From the NCBI RefSeq assembly GCF_963422355.1, contig NC_085089.1, forward strand, positions 7,775,052 through 7,839,051: DNA of 64,000 nucleotides, written 5' to 3'. Below the pieces are notes generated by a model. The model had not been told where the DNA came from. It ran no database searches and saw only the letters and a list, made by a program, of their open reading frames with translations. This stretch comes from Corticium candelabrum. Lineage: Eukaryota; Porifera; Homoscleromorpha; Homosclerophorida; Plakinidae. Position 1 is the first letter of the stretch, and every line of letters starts with the position of its first letter. This document shows, piece after piece, positions 12,914-25,045 of this stretch. The position numbers and the translations under genes are program-made.

Positions 12914-13069
12914 TCTGAGATTATTGATTGCTACACATGCTGCCAGTACATTAGCTTTGTGAGAAATGTGTGTACACAGATGTATGTACCAAGTTTGAGT
13001 GTATTGTCAAATAGCACTGTCAGTCTTATCAATGTCACCACTATGAGACAATATGACAATATAGCAGTG

Positions 13070-14278
13070 TCATGCAACAGCTTTATCTAGAATCTGTATT
13101 GTTTGGTGAGCGACATCACGCAATGCAAATGTAGGTACTGTGTGAGAATAAAGTAGGAACAGTTGACGTTTTCCAGCAAGTAGACAATAGGATTTGTAAT
13201 CATCAGCACACAAGTAACTCTCACAAACAGGATGCACCAGAGCAAAGTTGCCAGTGACACCCTCTTTGGATATCAATTCACGTTGGGTCGTTAAATAGTA
13301 CTGCAAGAGCACTCTTTGTCTTCTCTCAAGTGGTAGTCTTGGATCAGTTTTACTGTCTATTTGAAAGGATGACAAACTTCTGTTCAAGTCGAAGCATAAA
13401 TATATGAACGCTAATATCCCTGCATCTAGTTGAACTGTATCAGGCAGTCCCCGGTCTTTATCCTGAAGAATAAAGTCAAGACAGTCAGATGCAGGGTTCC
13501 AATATTGTGGAATTATCTCGTTTTCAACTTGCTGCAAATCATGTTCTGGGCCACACAGAGCACATATAAATACATCCTCTTTAAATCTAAATACCAGCAA
13601 TCGATGAGACAACTTGGGGCTTGCAACAGGGAGAAACACAGGAATGTCAACTGTTGACTCGAATTGGTGAGAGTTGACAAGACAACTCAGCAACACAGCC
13701 TCCTTACATGACAACTGCCACCACTTTTCTGTAGCTGCACACACTTTGCCACCAATAAGCACACAGCCGTAGTTCGTATCCAATCTGTCAGCAAAACCAT
13801 CCAAATATGTTTGCAGTATTGTAGTATTAGGCCCTACAATGACATCAGATAAGCCTGTCACATGACCATTGAGTGCGAGAGACTGGTGAAAGTTGCATAG
13901 TCCGTCCAACAAAGCATAAGCACACTTCATTTCTTTCTTTAGACGGTCGGTATTTCTGATGTCACTCAGCTTTCCTATTCCCAAGTATAAAACCAAAGCA
14001 CTGAAGCACAGATCTAGAAGATTAAACATGTGATGCTCAGTTCCGGTAGTCTCATCCACATCGATCATAATCAACGTCAAACTATCATGAAACGTTCTCC
14101 ACACAACTCTCTTTCCTCCAGCAGTTGTGCTTTTCAGCGTGGCTCCTCTGTCTTCTGCATACATATGAACGCCGTTGAGAGACGCAATAACCGAAAATGG
14201 AAGCGAATCGGATCCGTCTCTAGCTCGTACAAACAGAGGCAGACCACCATCCGCAGTCACTGCTACAAGGTAGGCCAT
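13070..14278 (-). CDS. FUZ: Fuzzy planar cell polarity protein homologue
   Basis: Single exon of 402 codons (human FUZ is similar in length). The first in-frame ATG at 14278 gives MAYLVAVTADGGLPLFVRAR; the frame is open further upstream but without an ATG. Diagnostic blocks: LPFSVIASLNGVHMYAED, VVWRTFHDSLTLIMID, DIRNTDRLKKEMKCAYALLD and AATEKWWQL, with a C-terminal longin-like region (KRQLFLLYSHTVPTFALRDV). FUZ is a CPLANE complex subunit with longin folds that acts at the ciliary base with Inturned and Wdpcp to recruit intraflagellar transport components. It shares a 223-bp divergent promoter with EXOC5. Lack of introns in an intron-rich neighbourhood is notable. Confidence 0.92.
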   Translation of the reverse strand: MAYLVAVTADGGLPLFVRARDGSDSLPFSVIASLNGVHMYAEDRGATLKSTTAGGKRVVWRTFHDSLTLIMIDVDETTGTEHHMFNLLDLCFSALVLYLGIGKLSDIRNTDRLKKEMKCAYALLDGLCNFHQSLALNGHVTGLSDVIVGPNTTILQTYLDGFADRLDTNYGCVLIGGKVCAATEKWWQLSCKEAVLLSCLVNSHQFESTVDIPVFLPVASPKLSHRLLVFRFKEDVFICALCGPEHDLQQVENEIIPQYWNPASDCLDFILQDKDRGLPDTVQLDAGILAFIYLCFDLNRSLSSFQIDSKTDPRLPLERRQRVLLQYYLTTQRELISKEGVTGNFALVHPVCESYLCADDYKSYCLLAGKRQLFLLYSHTVPTFALRDVAHQTIQILDKAVA

Positions 14279-14501
14279 ACAGCAATCGAGACCAGGAAGA
14301 GGCCCCAAACGTAAGAACCTGTTCGGTAAAACCGATGTATCAGTATGATCATCTCATTGGCTCCACTAAAGAGAGCCAGCTGCAGACTAACGGATGCACT
14401 GGACTTCAAGGCAATACACGTGACCAGAACTGCACGTGACCCATTCATTGGTTCGTCATACATGTACCCGGATATTGTGCGCCTGTTTGGACGTGCAATC
14501 G
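14279..14501. promoter_or_regulatory. Bidirectional FUZ/EXOC5 promoter with paired CACGTGAC sites
   Basis: Only 223 bp separate the two start codons. CACGTGAC occurs at 14417-14424 and again at 14433-14440, 16 bp apart in the same orientation. CCAAT-type boxes (ATTGG) lie at 14356-14360 and 14447-14451. No TATA box was noted. This matches divergent housekeeping promoters bound by USF/MiT factors and NF-Y (inference). Confidence 0.6.
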
Positions 14502-17500
14502 ATGGAACTTGTTCGTGAGCGAGACTTTGAGGTCTAACTATACTAAACTTTCTGCTTCAGTATTTTCTAGATTGAAGAAACGCTTCTAACAGCGTAACGT
14601 TTTGTGTGTTGTAGGAACCGTTCAGTGTTCCTCAGTTTGTGGAAGATCTCACGTCGCAGGTTCTACGTGAACCAGACGGAAAGAAGCGAGATGAAGACCG
14701 GATCGATACACGGTCTCTTTTGGAAGCGTTCGAGCGATCAATAGACACTTTGCAAGGAATGAGCGAAAAGACATCGAGAAGAGTCGAAAAGTTGTCGAAA
14801 GTGTGTCAAGAAGAGGAACGAAAATATTACAGCAGCGTGTCGCAAGTTGAAAAAGGAGTCTCAGTTAGTTTCTTTAGGTTTTGTTGTTATCATTTGATGA
14901 AATGTCATTTGTTATTATTAAATTAATATGGCAGCAAGCTTATCATCATTTCCAGGAGTTAGATGAGAGGATCAACGGAGTTGCTACCAAGGTCGTTCAT
15001 TTGGGAGATCAGTTGGAGGGGCTTAACTCTTGTCGAAGCCGAGCTGAAAATGCCAGACAAGTCATGCAGTTTTTCTTAGAGTTTTTTCAGTCTGAGGAAC
15101 CTTCATCTGTTATCTTTGTTGATCCATCTCAGGTAAGCCTTACCGTGCACTTGTAGTTTGTCAGCTGTGGAGTTGTTTGTGATCGAATGCAGAGCAGATT
15201 GTTCGAGTTGTAATTTTGTGTTTAGCTTCACAAGGCAGCAGAAGTGATTCAAAAACTCAACTTTCTTTGTCAAGACTTACCTAACAAGTTTCTTGACGTC
15301 AAAATGCGGATTGCAAGTTGGTTGATTTGGTCATTCTTTGCTAATACTAATCCAGAAATTTCATACTCATAATTTAGTGTATACTTCTGCCCATGAAGTA
15401 GTTTGTACACATGTTATTTTCGTACGAGACATTGGTACTGAACTGTACTGTAGCCGAATTTAAGTGCATCTATCTATAAAGTTTAGCATTCATATTACTT
15501 TAGTACAACCAGGAATCTGAACGAAAATAACGAAAATTTCATGAGTACAATAATTTCTGGATTTGCAGTATTTTGCTCACTCTTTTATCTATGTGCTCAT
15601 TCTTCCGGATGCCACTTACCTGATTCTGCTTTTTCGGTCTTCCTACTCAGTGCAGCATAGTCTTCTTATTAGTATTCACTATACTATACGGTGTACCTAT
15701 GTATTTGCCTGCTTACATTCTGTTATTTCTTGGTTTTATGCAGTCTAATGCTTGGCTATTTATGTGATTTTAGGGAAGTATGTTGAAATTGAACGTGCTC
15801 TTTTGCAAGAATTTGAAGCATCTCATGTAGCTGGTAAAATTTCTCGTATGAAGATGTGTGCAGATGCCTTGGTTCAATATAAAGTAGGTAATTTCTTTGC
15901 TATTTACAACAACGATGAACATGATAATATGATCTATAGGATTATAACAAATGTGTGCGCAGTTTCATCAATCACTGCCAAAAGGTCCGGTTATGGTGTA
16001 GCTTGTTGCAGTAGATATGATCTGAAAGTTGTTGCTGACTATAGGGTGCTTTTCAATCTGGAGATCTATTTGAGGAGATGTACAAGCTAACTGGGCAGGT
16101 AACAGGGGAAATAATGATATTGTGCTATTTCATTAATAACTGCAACAGCTTTCACACCTAGCAGTGATAACAAATGTGACACTTTACTATATCAGAAAAA
16201 TGAGCTCTAGATTTAGGTTAAAAGTACACGCATGACATTGTGCATTTAGGTACACGTCGTGCAACTGTTGTACTGTTCTATGCAAGTAGAAAGTGAATGG
16301 TAGGTTATTTGTTTATAGTGCATACTAATAGGTGCTCAGAAAGAGATTGTCGTGACTTGGCAGACTGCAGAATTGCTGCAGAATTTACTATACAGTCATG
16401 CCATTTTAGTACTTATGCTCTTTTCTCTCATCTGCTGTCGAAATACACATACGCATTGAATGAATTGATGTTTGGTTTTAAGATAAAAATAATTAGAAAT
16501 AGCAATAATATTAAATAGCAAGTGACTATAACAATTATGTCTAGTCAGTAGTGCATGTGTACACAGAAGAGACATCAATAGATAATTACTGCTTTGGTGT
16601 TACTTATTGATTCTCAAGTGTTATGCAGGTGTGTGACTTAGTCAAGTCAGTGTTTCCCTCACCAGAACCAGTAGCTGATGAATTTATTCAAGACCTATTT
16701 GAGCGACGACTTCAGGTTTGTTGAAATTGTGAACGAACAGTTTGCATACAGACACTCACAGAAAGACATGCAGACAACATAACAGATGTCTGTTTAAGAA
16801 TGTAAAGCACTAAATAGCAAAAGAAACCGACAGTTATGTGAAAACATTTAACATAGGAGATTATAATGATTCACTATACAATTCTACTGTCATACAATAT
16901 TTATGTGTATGACAGTAGACATATGTGTATGTTATGTCTACTGTCTAAACGGTTGCATGACTGGCATGCATGTTTATATGCTTATGTTTTGCAGCATCAT
17001 GTTTACATGCTCTTGTTTTTCAGCATCACGTAACAGAGCAACTATCTGCAGCTAGGAACCAGGAAGGCTATCTTGCAACGTTGTTTACTCTTTACACAAA
17101 GTATGTCACTTGGTTGACACACCTGTTGCTGGTAGTTTTCTTAGTATAGTTTGACTTCTTTCTCAATTATTGTTCTGTTACATGTAATGATTCTGAGACA
17201 TTATATGTGAGATGCTAGGATGCAGATGCTTTGCTTGTTGTTATTGTTTCATATTTCGCATTCTGCTTTCTTTGTAGGACACAGAAAGTAGCATCTAGGC
17301 TGGAGGAATTTAGACACTCTTCTGATTCAGCTTTTCTTACTCGTCTCACACAGTCTGTTTTTCTACCTCATCTTTCAACATACATGAAGTCAGAAACATA
17401 AACGATGACTAACAAAGACGAAAAATTCAGATGTAAAATTTTTGTGTACAACAAATAGAAAAGAAGAGAAGTTTCTGCAAGAGAGATACAGTCAGTTGCT

Positions 17501-19248
17501 GGCAGGATACTATGATTCTGTTGGGTTACATAGACCCAAAGGTGGTGGAGGGTACGTTTCTGTTTTTTCGTTACTTGTGGTAGCTTGTTAGGGTACAATT
17601 ATTTTGTCTATTTTAGTTTTCGTTTCAAAAAGGGAGAGGGTGGAGGAAGTCGACCTGGAGAGACTTTTATCTCTGATGACGTTGCAACAATGATGTTGCA
17701 TGAAAACAAGTTGGCGCTGAAACGATGCACTTCAGTATGATTCCACTTGCAGACAGTGTTGTTCTACACTCTATTCACAATTGTCTGTTTATGTTTAGTT
17801 GTCGTCAGCAGCTGATCTGTGTGCTAATGCAAGTGTAATTTTTGAAGTTTTGCTGGACTTTCTGTGCTTTAGACACTTAGACAATGCTGTCGATCTTGCT
17901 CTGGCTGGTAAGTTCATTTGATTTGTCTCTTTGTCTGCTCTATTTATGTTTTTCTTCTGGCAGCTTTGCCTTCAGCGGAGCCAAAGAATATGCCTGAGAT
18001 CAGCCTCTTTCCAGTCATCAGTCAGCTAAGCAAGACATTCAACCTGTTGGATAAGCACTTTGTTGACAATGTTGTGCCACTCATCAGGTATTCAGTAAAT
18101 TTCAGAGGCACTACTGTCTTAGCTCTTTTAACTTTGCGTAACTTTTTTTTGTGTGACATGCCACAACTTTAGCTTTGTCATATATTGGAATTGACATTTA
18201 CACCATCAAACTAAGGAGCATGTTGCATTTTATCTTAACCGAGTTAAAAAACATTGTTTGTTTCGCTTTTTGTGCTTTCATCTGGATGCAGCATGTGAAA
18301 AGACTGGCTAATCTATCAGACAACCAAATTGTTAGTATTCCAATTTTTATATCACTCAAAAGAGACTGACGTTTGTTAGCTGTTGTAGTAGAGTAGCTCT
18401 TTTATTCAATGAAACAGTTTACACTACAGAATGTTTATAATACACGAGACATTTTGCTAGTTCTTCTCCTGTTCATGCTGAGTGTCTTCACAAGAAGAAA
18501 GAAGTTTCTACACAATTAGAGAAGAAAATGGACAGTGGCATTGACCAGGCTCTTACTTCGCTTGTTGGTTGGATCAAACACATACTCTCTAGCGAACAGA
18601 AGAAATCAGACTTCAAGCCGGAAGACACTGTCTCTTCTACTGCTGTAGCAACTGCAGCATGCCATCGTGCATGTGAGTTTCTTGATACCCAACGGCAGAT
18701 TGTGTCTGGTTGTTTGGATGGGAAGAATCGCATAGCAACATTGATGGAACTGGGAATAAGATTTCATCGGTCCGTGGTTGACCACATACAACAGTTCACA
18801 TTCAACTCAATTGGTCAGCACAGTACATTGTGTTTAGCATACAAATACTGTTAATTGATTACCTTTTTATTATTTAGGTGGCATATTTGCTATTTGTGAT
18901 GCTAATGAGTATCGGATAATTGTCAAGAAATTTGAAGTAATGCTTTGATAACAAGTTAATATTCAAGTTAACAATTTTTGTAACAGACAGTTGTTACAGA
19001 TGCCTTTTCTCAGTCATTTGTTTGAAGTATTATATTCATTGTGTAACCTCTTTATTGTTGAACCAAAAAACTTGAAGCAAGTATGCAGTGAAGAACCTAT
19101 TGTGAGTTTTTGTTTTCACATTCACCTGTCTGCTATATTTCACTGAGCTGCTGTTCAGGCGTTTTTGGAGAAGTCTGTTGTGCTCTCATTTATTCAGCTC
19201 AGAATCGACTACAAGAGTTCAAGACTTGCCAAGTACTTTGCGATTTAA
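14502..19248 (+). CDS. EXOC5: Exocyst complex component 5 (Sec10)
   Basis: Seventeen exons; most were positioned individually and the phases close to about 687 residues (human EXOC5 is close to this). Exon 1 is 14502-14531 (MELVRERDFE) and the last is 19159-19248. Diagnostic blocks: FQELDERINGVATKVVHLGDQLEG (exon 3), QKLNFLCQDLP, EISRM-equivalent GKISRMKMCADAL, GETFISDDVATMML, then KKMDSGIDQALTSLVGWIKH, SEQKKSDFKPED, DGKNRIATLMELGIRFHR and the C-terminal RIDYKSSRLAKYF. Sec10 is a core subunit of the octameric exocyst that tethers post-Golgi vesicles to the plasma membrane and supports ciliogenesis. The exon 16 acceptor is ambiguous (18991 or 19000, a three-residue difference). Its AATAAA at 19281 lies less than 110 bp before the MAD2 start. 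Confidence 0.93.
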
Positions 19249-19280
19249 TTAATACTACGGGCTCAGACGATTAGGAGTAG

Positions 19281-19286
19281 AATAAA
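19281..19286 (+). terminator. Probable EXOC5 polyadenylation signal
   Basis: AATAAA 33 bp after the EXOC5 stop, within the 136-bp spacer before MAD2; the MAD2 promoter must overlap the EXOC5 3' end. A CACGTGAT element follows at 19298-19305. Confidence 0.55.
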
Positions 19287-19384
19287 GAGTTATTATTCAC
19301 GTGATTGTAACATCCGGGACTTAAATATTTGAGCGGGTTTCGATACTCGTGCACGTACCAGTTTATGTACGCAGAGCAGAGAGA

Positions 19385-19993
19385 ATGACTACTGTTCAAA
19401 CACAGATTTTGTCGCTGAAAGGTAGTGCTAAGATGGTAACCGAGTTCTTTGGATACGCTGTACAAACTATCTTATATTCGAGAGCTCTCTATCCTGACAC
19501 TTCGTTCAAGCAAGAGCAAAAATACGGTTTATCCTTGATGATTACTACGGAGGAAGGAGTCAAAACATTTCTTGATAATATCCTGAAGCAACTGAACTTG
19601 TGGCTGGTACAGAAGAAGGCACAAAAGCTTGTTCTCGCTGTGAAAGACGTAGAAACAGATGAAGTCATTGAAACTTGGAGATTTAACGTAGAAAATTCTA
19701 GTGAACGTGAAGAGGAAGAAGCTGACGTGGACAAAATTAGGCGCGCAATTCAAAATTTGATGAGGCAGATAATTTCCAGTGTTGCGTTTTTGCCTGTTCC
19801 GGCTGATGACATTAGACGTGCTTTTGATCTTTTGGTGTATACTGACAAGAATGCAGAGACACCGCCGTTGTGGGAAGAAACGGGTCCACAGCTCGTTGCG
19901 CATAAGCACAGAGAAGAAGTTCAGCTGCCTGGCTTTAACACTGGTATTCACAAGGTGGATGCATTAGTAGCTTACAAAGTTAACCTAAGTTGA
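19385..19993 (+). CDS. MAD2L1: Mitotic spindle assembly checkpoint protein MAD2 (HORMA domain)
   Basis: Intronless, 202 codons, close to human MAD2L1 (205). The ATG at 19385 gives MTTVQTQILSLKGSAKMV, matching the usual N-terminus; the frame is open upstream to 19349 but without support. HORMA features: VTEFFGYAVQTILYSRALYP, KYGLSLMITTEEGV, VIETWRFNVE, and the C-terminal safety-belt strand region ending TGIHKVDALVAYKVNLS. The protein binds MAD1 and CDC20 at unattached kinetochores and inhibits the APC/C. It follows EXOC5 on the same strand with a very short spacer. Confidence 0.95.
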   Translation: MTTVQTQILSLKGSAKMVTEFFGYAVQTILYSRALYPDTSFKQEQKYGLSLMITTEEGVKTFLDNILKQLNLWLVQKKAQKLVLAVKDVETDEVIETWRFNVENSSEREEEEADVDKIRRAIQNLMRQIISSVAFLPVPADDIRRAFDLLVYTDKNAETPPLWEETGPQLVAHKHREEVQLPGFNTGIHKVDALVAYKVNLS

Positions 19994-21930
19994 CTGGTGA
20001 ATGGTCTTTTATTTGATATTGGATTAGCTAGTTCTAAAAACTAGCATACTGTAGATCTAAAGATAAGTTGCATCTATATCTAAAGCAGGTATTATTGTAC
20101 CTATGTCATTCTTTCTATCTTTGTGTTGGTCATACAGCAACTGTGAATAGTAATTCACAATGGCATTGTGTATTTGTGGGTATGGTGATGGGTAATCAGT
20201 GATTGAAGGAATGAAATGGAGCAACTCATTGTTATTATTGGCTTTGATTATATGTTTGCTAGATGTTTACTTGTCTTGTAGACGATACCAATAGATACTT
20301 GTGTGTTCCAGTAAATGATCAAGTCACTCAATCGAGTGAATAGTGAATTGTAAATTAATTAAACAAACTGTCTGAGTCTGACATAAACTTTCATCTATCC
20401 TGCACCGGGCTTCTTATCTACACGTGATTCAGTGTAGTTTTCTGGTCTTGATAATTCATGTTGCAGAAAACAGACTAACCATGTTTATAGCAAAGAGTGT
20501 TTATTTTGAAATGACAACATCAACCATAACATTTATTATGTGAGTACCACCATATAGTCAAGTGTAGATGAGTACGTAATTAATAAATAAATAAATGACT
20601 TTTTTATACTTCAAGACAAGACGGAGGCTTGGATGTATAATTTAAGTCACTAACAACGAAGGTCAGTGTCAGCTGTTGTCTGAGCAAATTTTTCATTTCT
20701 GTTTTGATTTGTTTTATTGTCAATCATGTTTTTGCAGTGGTTGACATGCGCTGCAGTGACTACTACCGAGTATTGGTTCTACATGAGAGCTACCAAATTT
20801 TATATCAAGTGTATGTGTTAGCAATCTCATGAAAGCAAGGTAAACAGCTTGAATTGGTGGATTTTGGGTGTTGGGGTTATTAGAATTGACTACATTTTTG
20901 CATCACATTACAACAGTAAATTACTTTTATATTGCCTTCATCTACTAGTAGTTTGTACATAATATTATGTTGGTGGTGTTTTCAACAGTCAGCTAATAAC
21001 TCATTAACTGAGTCTTTCAGGTACATCCTATGAATATTTGATGTTCCTTCATTATTGTCTTTCCTGTGAGGTGTTATGGTAGAAGAGGCTACATGTAGTG
21101 TGAGGAAACTAAACTTTCAGGTGACTATTTTTGTCATTGTTTATTTTTTAGAGTCCAAGTCACCACAATATATATTTTAGGACCCTTTTTGGTGCTAATT
21201 AAATTACATGTTGTAGCATTAACTAAGTGTACTCATATATTGTCTTCTTTAACTATTTTTACTGGCTGTTTTACTGCTGGCAGGGTCTGGTTATGTGGCT
21301 TGTGCTAAACTGCTGAAATTGGTTTTTCTAAGGCTTGAATGACTAGCCAGTTGGAGCCAACAAACACCGCATATGGTTACTAAAATTTTAGCTAAGTGAG
21401 ACTACCATTGTACATTCTACTCTCTGTGATACTTCTAACAGGTCATCCAGCATTACACATTCTACTGTATCTAGAGATGAGGGAGGGGGATGTACTTTTA
21501 CATTATGAAATCTGATAAGGAACATGTAGGTGGGCACTCTAGGAGGTGTGTGGGAGCACTTGATGAAATAGTTGTTGTGTGGGAGGGGAAACTTTATGAT
21601 TGCTCTTTATGTATGAGTGGGAGGATGAAGATACTTGTCTGTAATTAATTTGGCAAGATCATTTTCTAGGCAATTTGCGTTTCTTGGGAGCACACCTTTA
21701 TCACATATCACAAAAATGTGAGGGAGGTCACATGATATGTGTAAATTTTGGAATATTTGATGGTTAAGTTATAACATATGCCAAAGTGCTTTCTTGTATC
21801 CATGCAACTTGTCAGTTTGTAACAACTATTGTATTCTAAATTTGTCACAGATTTCTAAATTGTTTACTGGGTAGTATCTCTCATATATCATAACAGTAAG
21901 ATTCCACAAGTGTCAACACCTAAACTTCCT
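19994..21930. other. Intergenic region, 1.9 kb, no gene recognised
   Basis: AT-rich, with frequent stops in all frames and no splice-connectable conserved blocks. It probably includes 3' UTRs of MAD2 (+) and the SOCS-type gene (-), which converge. Confidence 0.55.
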
Positions 21931-22782
21931 TTAATATCTGTTAGAGTTGATTAAACTTTTTTTTATTCTGTTTGGCAATGGCAGTTTGCTGATCATATGT
22001 CTTGGGGTATACACTTGAATGATTAGTCCACACTGATCCTGAAGAGATGGGACTGTAATAGCTTTTAGCAAGGGTTGAAGCAGAAACACTGGCCCAATTA
22101 CAGATGACATAGCGACTCCTCTCTTCGAATCTTCTATAGCAGACTCTACCAGTTCAATGACAGATGGCTTGCAAGGCTTCATGTTGTTGTAGAAACTCCA
22201 CCAACCTTTGCAGTGTTTGACTAACAGATGGTAGACTTTGCCCGATTTCACCATACTAGCAGCATAGTAGTGACATGCATCAGACGTCGGCCTGATCAGG
22301 AACGTTCCTTCTGGTTTGCCCAATAGTTTGGCTCTGGCGCTGTTTCTGTCCAGATCTTTCCAATACCATTGTCGACTTCCTAATTGCAAGTGACCAGTGG
22401 GGTCACCTCTCCTGATGTCAGGACTAAGCGGAAGACCTTTCTTAGGACATTGAGTGACTGCCAACTGTTGTGATGGCTGTTGTAATGATTCAACAGTCTC
22501 ATGACGGGAAACAGTCGGGATATACCTTGGATCGCCTTCACTTTCTCGTGAACTTGTCTTGGTAGAGCACTGGACGAATGTCCTTGAATGCTCACCGCAC
22601 TCTGCGCTTGAGGTAGCAACCTGTGGGTTCATTTGAGCGCTCGCTTCTTCGCCTACCGCTTCGGTTGCCGACGACTGGCCGTTGTGCTGTAATCGGCGAA
22701 GTGACCTGCTGTTGCGTGGTTTGTTGGATTCTTGTCTGCTGACTGCACTCGTCGTTACATCGCTCTCCTTGCCACTTGCCAT
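21931..22782 (-). CDS. SOCS-type protein, SH2 plus SOCS box (paralogue 1)
   Basis: Single exon, 283 codons, ATG at 22782. About 120 N-terminal residues are low-complexity (Ser, Gln, Glu, Arg). An SH2 domain follows at about 138-230 (WYWKDLDRNSARAKLLG; GTFLIRPTSDACHYYAASM with the phosphotyrosine-binding Arg; WWSFYNNMKP). The C-terminal SOCS box (about 243-280) has a BC-box SLQDQCGLII for Elongin B/C and an LPLP Cullin-5 box. SOCS proteins act as substrate receptors of CRL5 ubiquitin ligases on cytokine or growth-factor receptors. The N-terminal length fits the SOCS4-7 or CISH type loosely; orthology is not resolved. Confidence 0.9.
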   Translation of the reverse strand: MASGKESDVTTSAVSRQESNKPRNSRSLRRLQHNGQSSATEAVGEEASAQMNPQVATSSAECGEHSRTFVQCSTKTSSRESEGDPRYIPTVSRHETVESLQQPSQQLAVTQCPKKGLPLSPDIRRGDPTGHLQLGSRQWYWKDLDRNSARAKLLGKPEGTFLIRPTSDACHYYAASMVKSGKVYHLLVKHCKGWWSFYNNMKPCKPSVIELVESAIEDSKRGVAMSSVIGPVFLLQPLLKAITVPSLQDQCGLIIQVYTPRHMISKLPLPNRIKKSLINSNRY

Positions 22783-25045
22783 CTTTGATGATCGAACTCA
22801 CCTGAAGTGAGCGTAACGTCATATATTAAAATAACGACCGTCTGGTACGAGGATCGTTTCCGCGGACTGGAGGCTGCGCCCACTTTCATTGGAATGATAA
22901 CACTACAAGGAAAATTGCGCATATAGACTTCATCTGAGTTGTGCACGTCAACAATCCTCATGCGCACTTGGACCGGATTGGGTGGTTTTAGTGGCTTCCG
23001 TTCGTCACGAGTACAGTGCTCGGCTTGACGTTCAACTCTACAGTACTGTTCCTATCTGACAACCATAATAAACTATAAACTCGTTCATCCATACAGGAAA
23101 AGCGTCACCTTCTAGACGTCAGCTACTGGAAACGTTTGCCCTCCTACACTGTTAATTATTAGTGGTTGGTGTGTGGGTGTGTCTTGAGTTGAGTGCCTTA
23201 ACTTAGATAGAACGGTTGTCTACTACTGGCGGAGGAAAAATCTCGAAGTCTAAATAACTATAATACGTAGTGGTTTGACTCTTTCATCCCTCATTACGTG
23301 CTTTTTCTAGATCGGCCATATTCTATTTGATTATCTTACCTTTTCCTAGAATTAAAGATCTAGAAGAAAACTTGTAGGAGCGAAAGATAATGATCTATTG
23401 GATATGTAGCATGTATCGTTTGATTTGATTCATCAGCATATCGTGACTCAACTATATTGGAGTGGATCAGAGCTTTTAGTAAGTTTCTGTTTGTGGGAGA
23501 TGTAGCTACTCCAGTATAGGTGTAATGAGGAAGATTTCTTGGTGTGCTGTGGAACAGAAGTAACCTAGAAAACGGACACATCTCTAGTGTTCTTTCCTAA
23601 AATGTTCTTTAGGGACGTTATTGCTATGCCTTTTAATTTAGTTATTTTCCACAAACGTGCAATTCTAGGCGGTAACTCCTGTGCAATTTCTAACAGGAAT
23701 GGTTTTAACATGAAGGTCAGTAGCGTCAACATCGCATTAGACGAAGGAATTTTACATACACTTAATTTAAGGTTAGAGATATCTAGGACCACAAGGTTTT
23801 GAAATACGGTATCTGTTCTAAATTGGATGCTGGAGATTGTAAATTTGTTGAGGAAGACTGTAGGTGTACTGTGCAGCAGGACAAGCGTTACGCGCTGTTA
23901 TTTCAATAGCACACCAACTAATCATCTAAATTTCTACTATATTGTTTTCTCAAGTTTCTGTTTTGTGTTAAGACTTGTACGTATAAATGATGCTACATAC
24001 CACTGTTTCAGCAAATCTCGTCTGTCTTTGTCTGAACGCTTTCTAAAATATCTCAATCTTCTAAATGCAATGATAATCAGTTACTCGTACATTCTCTGGC
24101 ATTAGCTGATTGACTTTCAGTATTTCAGCTTCATTTACACAATCAAATTTTGCGTCATTGACCATGCATGCAGCTAAGTATTGATTAATACATATATATG
24201 AAGGTATACAAGTAACGAAAATTTTTTGAGACAGTCGTGTAAGGTCTTCTATAGGCTGCAAAGTCCAGAAGATCAGATGATGTATTCAACCACTTTTATT
24301 TGAGAGAAATTTCCTTTTTTGTACACAAAACACAAGTCAAATGCCATCTGCTTTGAGAGATTTCTATATGAAAATATAATGGGTAGGAGTCTAGAGGATC
24401 GAGCTTGTTTGTAAGTATGGCTTGTATGCATTCATACTTGATTAGTGCTGCAGGTTTGTTTTTGCAGGAACATGAAGAAATACCATAGCTACATGTATTT
24501 CCGCACATTTATTGGCATTTGGGTTTGTGGAGTTGACCAAGCTAGGTGCCATAGAGATGTACAATATACCACCAGCATATCCTAGAAAGTGAGGTTGACA
24601 ACTTGTAGTTACAGACTTAGAGACTCAAGCATGTCGCAGCTGTTCTACTGAAACATTCCTAAATCACTGACGTACTAAAGAGCAAATCAACCAGGCCAAA
24701 GTTCATTTGATTATAGGTCCTAGGGACAAACATGGCACATAATTTATGTATCCTATTGCGCACGCGCACTGGGAATCTAGGATCACTGCATGTGTTTACA
24801 TTAATTAATTAAGTTAAGTTTACACTTAGCACATTTGCTGTTTAATTTGTACACTTTCTTTTTGGAACATGTTCAGTCATGCAGTACAACTATCCAAGTT
24901 GGACTTGGTGCTGTAATAAAATATTGCACTCATTTATAATATAATAGATACGATAGATATGGACTGTCCATTTACTTGCTGGTTGCTTTAGCTGCAAACC
25001 AGGTTCAACTACCTCACTAAATCTACTTTTCATTTTACAGTTAGC
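22783..25045. other. Intergenic region between SOCS-type gene 1 and the 97-codon ORF
   Basis: 2.26 kb without a recognised gene; small ORFs of 60-92 codons show no family resemblance. It contains a CATGCGCA site near 22958 (upstream of SOCS gene 1) and a perfect NRF1-type site TGCGCACGCGCA at 24757-24768 that no known gene explains. Confidence 0.5.

Larger units (their letters stand above)
11977..13069. other. Intergenic region between PNPT1 and FUZ (convergent 3' ends)
   Basis: No recognisable gene. It contains the PNPT1 3' UTR, a five-copy 15-bp tandem repeat near 12.84-12.91 kb, and presumably the 3' UTR of FUZ. Confidence 0.6.

Noticed and set aside
13070-14308. FUZ start at 14308
   Set aside because: The codon there is TTG; the first ATG in frame is 14278 and gives the conserved N-terminus.
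23360-24508. Several 60-92 codon ORFs
   Set aside because: No family resemblance, no splice-linked neighbours, AT-rich composition; likely chance.
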